A stretch of 6,351 bases of DNA, from NCBI GenBank assembly GCA_003105245.1, contig PQAI01000150.1:1-6351 (forward strand), read 5' to 3'. Shown here piece after piece: positions 1-6,351 of this stretch. Position 1 is the stretch's first letter, and each line of letters starts with the position of its first letter. This DNA comes from Betaproteobacteria bacterium. GTDB lineage: Bacteria; Pseudomonadota; Gammaproteobacteria; Burkholderiales; Usitatibacteraceae. The position numbers were made by a program, and so were the translations under genes. The notes below the pieces were generated by a model. It saw nothing but the letters and a program-made list of their open reading frames with translations. It was not told where the DNA came from and did not search any database.

Positions 1-186
1 CCGCACCCCTGCGCGTCGCTCGACGAGGCGCTCGCGGCCCTGGACAAGGACCGCGACTTCCTGACCAAGGGCAACGTGTTCTCCAACGACATGATCGACG
101 CCTACATCGCGCTCAAGTACGAGGAGGTGCAGCGCTTCCGCATGACCACGCACCCGGTCGAGTTCGACATGTACTACTCGGCCTGA
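1..186 (+). CDS. glnA: Glutamine synthetase type I, C-terminal end (partial)
   Basis: This is the last 61 codons and TGA stop of glutamine synthetase, the cytoplasmic enzyme that joins ammonia to glutamate using ATP. The frame is open from base 1, so the gene begins outside the window. The visible protein contains the C-terminal family signature: a [18 protein letters not shown] segment, then a helix running [20 protein letters not shown] and the closing YYSA. Type I enzymes of proteobacteria end in nearly the same way (HPVEFELYYS). The adenylylated tyrosine of this family lies about 70 residues from the C-terminus, so it is just outside the window and cannot be checked. A terminator follows 27 bp after the stop, and ntrB and ntrC lie downstream, which is the usual neighbourhood for this gene. 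Identity is based on family recognition. Confidence 0.93.
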   Translation, partial: PHPCASLDEALAALDKDRDFLTKGNVFSNDMIDAYIALKYEEVQRFRMTTHPVEFDMYYSA

Positions 187-212
187 CGCAACCGGGGCCC
201 GGTGCCGGAAGG

Positions 213-241
213 AAGAGGGGCGGCCCCGTCCGCCCCTTTTT
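213..241 (+). terminator. Intrinsic terminator after glnA
   Basis: GGGGCGG (217-223) pairs perfectly with CCGCCCC (230-236) around a 6-base loop, CCCCGT. The stem can extend through AAGA (213-216) against the T-run, with one G-T pair. The descending arm runs straight into TTTTT (237-241). A GC stem plus U-tract is the textbook Rho-independent terminator. Lying 27 bp past the glnA stop, it should end most glnA transcripts and separate glnA from the downstream genes, though partial read-through into the DUF4124-ntrBC genes is possible. Confidence 0.9.
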
Positions 242-260
242 CGTTTCCGTGCCCGGCCGG

Positions 261-292
261 CCTTGTGGTCCGCCGCCGTCCCGACCACAAGG
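261..292. repeat. Perfect 10-bp inverted repeat, possible operator
   Basis: CCTTGTGGTC (261-270) is exactly repeated as its reverse complement GACCACAAGG (283-292), with a 12-bp spacer (271-282). It stands between the glnA terminator and the promoter-like sequence at 327-356. No T-run follows the second arm, so it is a poor intrinsic terminator. It does not fit the NtrC site (TGCAC-N7-GTGCA type). It could be a binding site for an unidentified dimeric regulator, with arm centres about two helical turns apart, or an RNA hairpin in read-through transcripts. The repeat itself is read directly; its role is unknown. Confidence 0.6.
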
Positions 293-326
293 TATGGGGC
301 ATTTTCGGCCTAGGTCCTTGATCTCG

Positions 327-356
327 TTGACTTTCAAGATGAGCACTCCCTATCCT
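327..356 (+). promoter_or_regulatory. Sigma70-like promoter for the DUF4124 gene
   Basis: TTGACT (327-332) matches the -35 consensus at 5 of 6 bases, and TATCCT (351-356) matches the -10 consensus at 4 of 6, with an 18-bp spacer. The stretch 301-360 is clearly lower in GC than the surrounding DNA, as expected for a promoter. Transcription would begin near 363, giving a leader of about 25 bases before the ATG at 388. It may also serve ntrB and ntrC, since no other good promoter is evident before them. Confidence 0.5.
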
Positions 357-376
357 GACAATCCCCTGTCGCGCGT

Positions 377-381
377 GGGAG
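377..381 (+). promoter_or_regulatory. Ribosome binding site that sets the DUF4124 start
   Basis: GGGAG lies 6 bases before the ATG at 388 but only 3 bases before the in-frame GTG at 385. The spacing favours the ATG as the real start, one codon inside the longest open frame. Confidence 0.55.
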
Positions 382-387
382 TGCGTG

Positions 388-1008
388 ATGAAGACGCTCT
401 GGATCGGTGTCGCGGTGAGCCTCGCCTCGCCGCTCGCGGTTGCGCAGACGACCATCTACAAGCACGTCGACGAGAACGGCCGCGTGACCTACACCAACCG
501 GCCGATGAAGGGCGCGATCGTCCTGGACCTCGAGCCGATCAGCACGATCCCGGGCCCCGGCTCGCCGACGGCGAGCGCGCCGGAGAAGACTTCCGCGAAG
601 GCCGCGGACAGGCCCGCCGCGAAGCCCGCGGTGGCCATCGTGACCCCGAAGGGCATTGCCTCGGCCGGCGCCGGCAACGGGCCGACGACGGTCGCCTCCG
701 TGGACCGCGAGACGCAGAAGAGCCGGGACGACGTGCGCAGGCGCATCCTCCAGGAGGAGCTCGCGCAGGAGGAGAAGTCCCTCGCGGAAACGCGCAGCGC
801 CCTCCTGCAGGAGCGGCAGAACCCGGCGCTCATCGCCGCGGTGCGCGTCGCCCAGGACGCCACCGACCCGACGCCCGCGCAGCAGGCCGAGATGCGCGCG
901 GCGATCGACCGTGCCTCCGGACGCATCCGGGGGCTGCAGGCCACCGCCGCCGAGCAGGAAAAGAACATCGAGGCGATCAAGAAAGAGCTCGGCGCGCTGA
1001 AGCCCTAG
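388..1008 (+). CDS. Exported DUF4124 domain protein
   Basis: A 206-residue protein of unknown function with an N-terminal DUF4124 domain. Residues 1-19 form a short Sec-type signal peptide: a lysine at position 2, a hydrophobic core WIGVAVSLASPLAV, and a likely cleavage after AVA, before Q20. The DUF4124 motif follows at about 21-50: IYKHVDENGRVTYTNRPMKG, the usual 'K.VDE.G.v.YTdrP' pattern. Residues 52-105 are rich in Ala, Pro and Gly and probably disordered. From about 106 to 202 the sequence is charged and helix-forming (RRRILQEELAQEEKSLAETR and onward), suggesting a coiled coil. There is no cysteine and no second membrane segment, so a soluble periplasmic protein is likely. Genes of this family often sit between glnA and ntrB in related proteobacteria, but no role in nitrogen control is established. 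The ATG at 388 is chosen over GTG 385 by ribosome-site spacing. Confidence 0.85.
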   Translation: MKTLWIGVAVSLASPLAVAQTTIYKHVDENGRVTYTNRPMKGAIVLDLEPISTIPGPGSPTASAPEKTSAKAADRPAAKPAVAIVTPKGIASAGAGNGPTTVASVDRETQKSRDDVRRRILQEELAQEEKSLAETRSALLQERQNPALIAAVRVAQDATDPTPAQQAEMRAAIDRASGRIRGLQATAAEQEKNIEAIKKELGALKP

Positions 1009-1048
1009 CCTCGCGCAGTCTCCCCTTCCGGCAATCCCCTTCTGCCGA

Positions 1049-1073
1049 CGCGCCAGCGCGCTTCGCTGGCGCG
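1049..1073. repeat. Strong hairpin in the gap before ntrB
   Basis: CGCGCCAGCG (1049-1058) pairs perfectly with CGCTGGCGCG (1064-1073) around a 5-base loop, CGCTT. It lies 41 bp after the DUF4124 stop and 32 bp before the ntrB ATG. The downstream bases are GCCATTG, with no T-run, so it is unlikely to be an efficient intrinsic terminator. It might protect the upstream mRNA end, lower expression of ntrB relative to the preceding gene, or be a copy of a dispersed palindromic element. The pairing is seen directly; the function is inference. Confidence 0.5.
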
Positions 1074-1105
1074 GCCATTGCTGCCCGCCTGGGCGGCGCG
1101 CGCGC

Positions 1106-2170
1106 ATGACGGCGAGCTTCCCGGGCCTCGAGCTCCTCGCGACCGCCGTGCTCATGCTCGACGATCGCCTCCAGGTCACCTACGCCAACCCCGCCGCGGA
1201 GACGCTGCTCGCGCACGGGCGCAAGCACCTCATCGGCACGCCGCTCGCGCGCGTCCTGCCCGGCAACGAGCGCTTCCTCGCCCGCCTCGCGCAGGCGGTG
1301 GCCGACGACGCCGGCTTCAACGACAACGAGCTCGCCCTCGAGCTCGCCGGCCAGGGCGTCACGGTGCATTGCGTGGCCGTCCCCGTCGAGGAGGACGGGG
1401 CGCGGCTGCTCATCGAGCTGCGCGAGCTCGACCAGCAGATCCGCATCGCCCGCGAGGCGAAGCTCCTCGAGCAGCAGCAGGCCAACCGGGAGTTGATCCG
1501 CAACCTCGCCCACGAGATCAAGAATCCCCTGGGCGGCATCCGCGGCGCGGCCCAGCTCCTCGAGCGCGAGCTGCCCGACGCGGACCTGCGCGAGTTCACG
1601 CAGGTGATCGTGAAGGAGACCGACCGCCTGCAGTCGCTCATGAACCGCATGCTCACGCCGCACCGGCTGCCGCAGATCGAGATGCTCAACGTGCACGAGG
1701 TGATGGAGCGCGTGCGCACGCTGCTGCTCGCGGAGTACCCGCAGGGCCTCGTCGTCCGGCGCGACTACGACGTGAGCCTGCCGGACCTCCCGGGCGACAA
1801 GGAGAGCCTCCTCCAGGCCATCCTCAACGTGGCGAGGAACGCGGCCCAGGCGATGTCCGGGCGCGGCGAGATCGCCTTCCGCACCCGCATCGCCCGCCAG
1901 GTGACGATCGCCAGGGCGCGCTACCGCCACGCGATCGCCATCGAGATCGAGGACAACGGCCCCGGCGTGCCCGAGGAACTCGCCGGGAAGATCTTCTTCC
2001 CCCTGGTGAGCGGCCGCGACGGCGGCACCGGGCTGGGGCTCTCGCTCGCCCAGAACTACGTCCACCAGCACCACGGGCTCATCGAGTTCGAGAGCGTGCC
2101 GGGACGGACCTGCTTCAGGATCCTGCTGCCCGTCCGCAACGCCGCCGAGGCCGGTCTCGCCCGCCACTGA
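1106..2170 (+). CDS. ntrB: Nitrogen regulation sensor histidine kinase NtrB
   Basis: A 354-residue cytoplasmic kinase/phosphatase that phosphorylates NtrC under nitrogen limitation and, in known systems, dephosphorylates it when bound by PII protein. Domain order is an N-terminal PAS-like sensor (about 5-110, with LDDRLQVTYANPAAETLL), a dimerisation/phosphoacceptor domain with the H-box LAHEIKNPLGGIRGAAQLL (phosphorylated H136), and an ATPase domain. The last has the N-box LNVARNAAQAM (N245), the G1 box EDNGPGVPEE (D283) and FFPLVSGRDGGTGLGLSLAQ (G306-L312), which is very characteristic of NtrB. No membrane segment is present, and the length matches the family. The start at ATG 1106 fits the family N-terminus, but no clear Shine-Dalgarno sequence precedes it; a GGGCGG at 1091-1096 is the nearest purine-rich stretch. 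The ntrC gene follows after 1 bp, so the two are almost certainly co-translated. Confidence 0.95.
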   Translation: MTASFPGLELLATAVLMLDDRLQVTYANPAAETLLAHGRKHLIGTPLARVLPGNERFLARLAQAVADDAGFNDNELALELAGQGVTVHCVAVPVEEDGARLLIELRELDQQIRIAREAKLLEQQQANRELIRNLAHEIKNPLGGIRGAAQLLERELPDADLREFTQVIVKETDRLQSLMNRMLTPHRLPQIEMLNVHEVMERVRTLLLAEYPQGLVVRRDYDVSLPDLPGDKESLLQAILNVARNAAQAMSGRGEIAFRTRIARQVTIARARYRHAIAIEIEDNGPGVPEELAGKIFFPLVSGRDGGTGLGLSLAQNYVHQHHGLIEFESVPGRTCFRILLPVRNAAEAGLARH

Positions 2171-2171
2171 C

Positions 2172-3587
<1,416 letters not shown>

Positions 3588-3589
3588 GC

Positions 3590-6193
3590 TCAGCGCCGCG
3601 CGAAGCGGCGGGCGAACTCGGGGGCGGGCAGCGCGGGGCTCGCGAAGAAGCCCTGGTACTCGTCGCAGCCCAGCGCGCGCAGGCTCTCGAACTGCGAGGC
3701 CGTCTCCACGCCCTCGGCGACCACCGCGAGCCTCAGGGAGTGGGCCATCGCGATGATGGCGCGCACGATGGCCTCGTCGTTCGCGTCCAGCCCGATGTCG
3801 CGCACGAACGAGCTGTCGATCTTGATCGCGTCCACCGGCAGCCTCTTGAGGTAGGAGAGCGACGAGTACCCGGTGCCGAAGTCGTCGATCGAGAGGCCCA
3901 CGCCCATCTCCCCGAGCCGGTCCAGGAGCGCCGCCTTCTCCCCCAGGTTCTGCATGAGGATGCTCTCCGTGAGCTCGAGCTCGAGGCAGGCCGGCTCGAC
4001 GCCGGCGCGCGAAAGGGCGCCTTCCACCGCGCGCAGGAGCCGCTCGCCGTCGGCCAGCTGGCCGACCGACAGGTTCACCGAGATCCGGAAGCCCTTGCCG
4101 AGGACCGCCTGCCACTCGCGAAGCTGCAGGCAGGCGCGCTCGAGCACCCACTCCCCGATGGGCACGATGAGGCCCGAGTCCTCGGCCACGTCGATGAACT
4201 TCTCCGGATCCAGCAGGCCGCGGCGCGGGTGCGACCAGCGCACCAGCGCCTCCACGCCCGTGAGGACGCCGTCGGCCATGCGCACGCGCGGCTGGAAGTG
4301 CAGCACCAGCTCGTTGCGGCGAAGGGCCAGGCGCAGGTAGTTCTCGATGGACAGGCGCTCCTGGGCGCGCAGGTTCATCTCGCCGGAGAAGAAGCGGTAG
4401 TTGTTGCGCCCCTTCTCCTTCGCGTAGTACATCGCGACGTCCGCGTGCTTCATGAGCGTGGCGCTGTCGCGCCCGTCGGCGGGGTAGAGGCTGATGCCGA
4501 TGGAGCAGGAGGTGTTCAGGTGATGCGGCCCGATGAGCATGGGCTCGGCCATCGCCGCGATCATCTTCTCGGCCACCTGCTGCGCCCCCTCGTCGTCGGT
4601 TCCCCGCAGGTTCTCGAGGATCACCGCGAACTCGTCGCCGCCCAGGCGCGCCACGGTGTCGGAGGCGCGCACGCAGGCCGCCAGGCGCGAGGCCACGCCC
4701 TTGAGCAGCTCGTCGCCCACGTCGTGGCCCAGGGAGTCGTTGATGGTCTTGAAGCGGTCGAGGTCGATGAACATGAACGCGAAGCCCGTCCGGTTGCGCG
4801 CGGCGTTCACCACCGCCTGCTCCAGGCGGTCGTGCAGCAGCACCCGGTTCGGCAGTCCCGTGAGCCCGTCGCGGGTGGCGAGGTACTCGGCGCGCTCCTC
4901 GGCCTCCTTGCGCTTGGTCACGTTGGCGGAGGTGCCCGTCATGCGAAGCGCCCGGCCGCCCTCCCCGCGCTGCGTGACCCTGCCGCGCGCGTGCACCCAG
5001 ACCCACTCGCCCGAGGCGTGGCGCACGCGGTACTCGCACTCGAACTCGTCGCTCACGCCCTGGACGGCGTTGGCCACCGCCGCGGCGTGCAGCTGCGCGT
5101 CGTCCGGATGGATGGCGGCGTTCGCCTCGTCCCAGTCGACCGTGGTCTCGCGGCCGCGCGTGCCGAGGATCCCGCCCCAGCTCTTGTCGAAGAAGATGCG
5201 GTTGGAGCGCAGGTCCCAGTCCCACAGCGCCAGCCGGGAGCCGGCGAGCGCCAGGTCGAGACGCTCCTTGGCGCGCAGCGTCTGTTCCTCGGCGCGCTTG
5301 GCTTCCGAGATGTCGCGGCCGAAGGCCATGACGCAGTTCTGGCCGCCCAGGCGAAGGGGCCGGCCCGTGAAGAGGTACGGGCGCGCGTGCCCGGCCTTGT
5401 CGACGATGCCGGCCTCGACGGTCACCTCGCGCGCCTCGTCGGCCACCGCGCGGATGGCGGCCTCTACCGCCGCGCGGTCCGGCTTCGCGATGAAGTCGAG
5501 CGCGCCCATGGCCGCGATCTCGCGGTCGGCATAGCCGGTCACCGCCTGCGTGCGCGCGTTCCAGCGCAGCATCTCGCCGGCGCGCGAGAAGACGAGGAAC
5601 GCGCCGGGCAGGCTCTGGATCACGGCGTCGGAGAACTCGCGTTCGCGCGCGAGCTGCTCGTGCAGCGAGGCGGGGGACGCGCCATCGGCGCAGGCAACCG
5701 GCGGCGGCGCGGCCAGGCGCGCCTCCAGCCGCGCCATGGCGAGGGCGGCGAGGTTCTCGAGCGCGGTGCGCGCGGCGGGCTCGAGGCGGCGCGGCACGCG
5801 GTCGGCCACCGCGAGCACGCCCACCGCGTGGCCGTCCACGGTCACGAGCGGCACGGTGCACAGGAAGCGCAGCTTCGGTTCCCCGGACACCAGCGGGTGC
5901 GAGCGAAGCTCGCCCGCCGCCGCGTCCTCGACGACGCGCGTGGCGGGCGGGGCACCGGCCGTGCCGGCGATGCGGCGCGCGCCGGCGAGCTCGGCGAAGC
6001 CGATCCCCACGCCGGCCTTCACCCATTCGCGCCTGCCGTCGTCGAAGGCGAGCCAGGCCATGGGAACTCGCGCCGCCTCCTGCGCGCGGCGCGCGAGGTC
6101 GTCGAAGGCGGCCTCCGGGGGCGTGCCGAGGATCCGGTAGGCGGCCAGGCGCGCGAGCCTCTCCTCCTCCCGGACCGACAGGCGCGTGGCCAA
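3590..6193 (-). CDS. GAF-PAS-PAS-GGDEF-EAL cyclic di-GMP enzyme
   Basis: An 867-residue soluble signalling protein predicted to make and/or degrade cyclic di-GMP. Domains in order: GAF (about 15-155, opening with the typical YRILGTPPEAAFDDL), PAS 1 (about 188-300), PAS 2 of the PAS_3 type (about 311-428, with EYRVRHASGEWVWVHARGRV), GGDEF (about 432-600) and EAL (about 612-865). The cyclase domain has metal-binding D477, N485 in FKTINDSLGH, D494, an intact GGDEF (518-522) and the product-inhibition site RASD (509-512) exactly five residues before it. The phosphodiesterase domain keeps EAL (E648), N707, E740, D770-D771 in DDFGTGYSSL, K791, E827 and Q847, so both halves look active; the balance may be set by the sensor domains. 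No membrane segment or signal peptide is present. The start is TTG at 6193, supported by GAGG six bases upstream. The gene follows xth by 8 bp. The ligand of the GAF and PAS domains cannot be told from sequence. Confidence 0.93.
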   Translation of the reverse strand: MATRLSVREEERLARLAAYRILGTPPEAAFDDLARRAQEAARVPMAWLAFDDGRREWVKAGVGIGFAELAGARRIAGTAGAPPATRVVEDAAAGELRSHPLVSGEPKLRFLCTVPLVTVDGHAVGVLAVADRVPRRLEPAARTALENLAALAMARLEARLAAPPPVACADGASPASLHEQLAREREFSDAVIQSLPGAFLVFSRAGEMLRWNARTQAVTGYADREIAAMGALDFIAKPDRAAVEAAIRAVADEAREVTVEAGIVDKAGHARPYLFTGRPLRLGGQNCVMAFGRDISEAKRAEEQTLRAKERLDLALAGSRLALWDWDLRSNRIFFDKSWGGILGTRGRETTVDWDEANAAIHPDDAQLHAAAVANAVQGVSDEFECEYRVRHASGEWVWVHARGRVTQRGEGGRALRMTGTSANVTKRKEAEERAEYLATRDGLTGLPNRVLLHDRLEQAVVNAARNRTGFAFMFIDLDRFKTINDSLGHDVGDELLKGVASRLAACVRASDTVARLGGDEFAVILENLRGTDDEGAQQVAEKMIAAMAEPMLIGPHHLNTSCSIGISLYPADGRDSATLMKHADVAMYYAKEKGRNNYRFFSGEMNLRAQERLSIENYLRLALRRNELVLHFQPRVRMADGVLTGVEALVRWSHPRRGLLDPEKFIDVAEDSGLIVPIGEWVLERACLQLREWQAVLGKGFRISVNLSVGQLADGERLLRAVEGALSRAGVEPACLELELTESILMQNLGEKAALLDRLGEMGVGLSIDDFGTGYSSLSYLKRLPVDAIKIDSSFVRDIGLDANDEAIVRAIIAMAHSLRLAVVAEGVETASQFESLRALGCDEYQGFFASPALPAPEFARRFARR

Positions 6194-6199
6194 GGCGGG

Positions 6200-6203
6200 C
6201 CTC
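6200..6203 (-). promoter_or_regulatory. Ribosome binding site deciding the TTG start
   Basis: On the minus strand the xth stop TGA (6204-6202) overlaps a GAGG (6203-6200), followed by six bases and then TTG (6193-6191). This spacing is ideal for a Shine-Dalgarno site and supports the rare TTG start of the GGDEF-EAL gene. The overlap with the stop codon suggests that ribosomes finishing xth may restart here. Confidence 0.65.
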
Positions 6204-6351
6204 AGGTCCCGATCTCGCAGACCACCGGCGCGTGGTCCGAGGGGCGCTCCAGCTTCCTGGGCTCGACGTCGATGGAGCAGGACCGGCAGCGCGAGGCGAG
6301 CGCGCGCGTGAGCAGGATGTGGTCGATGCGAAGGCCCATGTTGCGGCGGAA
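6202..6351 (-). CDS. xth: Exodeoxyribonuclease III, C-terminal end (partial)
   Basis: The last 49 codons and TGA stop of an exodeoxyribonuclease III / AP endonuclease, a metal-dependent DNA repair enzyme that cuts at abasic sites and trims 3' ends. The visible part begins [15 protein letters not shown] and contains [12 protein letters not shown] near the end. These correspond to the C-terminal catalytic motifs of E. coli ExoIII (GLRIDLLL and KPSDHAPV). The active-site Asp (visible residue 10) and His (visible residue 40) are 30 residues apart, as are D229 and H259 in the E. coli enzyme, so the active-site end is intact. The gene starts outside the window. Whether it is the ExoIII-like or ExoA-like subgroup cannot be fixed from this fragment. 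It lies just upstream of the GGDEF-EAL gene on the same strand, probably in one transcript. Confidence 0.9.
   Translation of the reverse strand, partial: FRRNMGLRIDHILLTRALASRCRSCSIDVEPRKLERPSDHAPVVCEIGT

Noticed and set aside
295..309. A possible sigma54 promoter: TGG at 295-297 and GC at 308-309 with the correct 10-bp GG-GC spacing.
   Set aside because: Only the minimal GG-N10-GC is met; the -24 flank (GGCA for CACG) and the TT before GC are absent, and such matches are common by chance in GC-rich DNA. No NtrC-type site was seen nearby.
249..1109. A 286-codon plus-strand open frame spanning the glnA-DUF4124 gap and the DUF4124 gene.
   Set aside because: It would run through the inverted repeat and promoter, has Arg/Gly-rich composition, and overlaps the frame that has a signal peptide and DUF4124 motif.
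3594..3610. A small hairpin, CGCCGC with GCGGCG, at the ntrC / GGDEF-EAL junction as a two-way terminator.
   Set aside because: The stem is only 6 bp, lies inside the end of the minus-strand gene, and has no T-run on either side; it is mentioned only as a possibility in the convergence finding.

Overview
The window is GC-rich (roughly 70%), densely coded chromosomal DNA. The order glnA end, DUF4124 gene, ntrB, ntrC, with a convergent xth gene beyond, and the wording of the proteins, point to a proteobacterium, most likely a betaproteobacterium. That placement is inference from gene order and protein similarity recalled from the families; no search was run. There is no sign of a mobile element, CRISPR array, tRNA or rRNA.

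Layout. Positions 1-186 hold the C-terminal 61 codons of glutamine synthetase (glnA), closed by a clear intrinsic terminator (213-241). The gap of about 200 bp that follows holds a perfect 10-bp inverted repeat (261-292) and a sigma70-like promoter (327-356). The promoter is well placed for a small exported DUF4124 protein (388-1008). A strong hairpin without a T-tract lies in the next gap (1049-1073). Then come ntrB (1106-2170), the nitrogen sensor kinase, and ntrC (2172-3587), its sigma54-dependent response regulator, only 1 bp apart. On the minus strand, ending 2 bp from the ntrC stop, is an 867-residue GAF-PAS-PAS-GGDEF-EAL protein (3590-6193). It is preceded on that strand by the C-terminal 49 codons of exodeoxyribonuclease III (xth, 6202-6351).

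How the parts fit. NtrB and NtrC are the standard two-component control of nitrogen-limitation genes, including glnA, and both keep their catalytic and phosphorylation residues. The DUF4124 gene is a periplasmic or envelope protein of unknown role lying in the same direction between glnA and ntrBC. The minus-strand pair xth and GGDEF-EAL looks co-transcribed: the gap is 8 bp, and a Shine-Dalgarno sequence overlapping the xth stop serves an unusual TTG start. The GGDEF-EAL protein keeps all recognised cyclase, inhibition-site and phosphodiesterase residues, so it could both make and break cyclic di-GMP.

I see no wholly new system here. The points most worth a second look are the inverted repeat behind glnA, the hairpin before ntrB, the tail-to-tail packing of ntrC against the c-di-GMP gene, and the coupling of that gene to xth.
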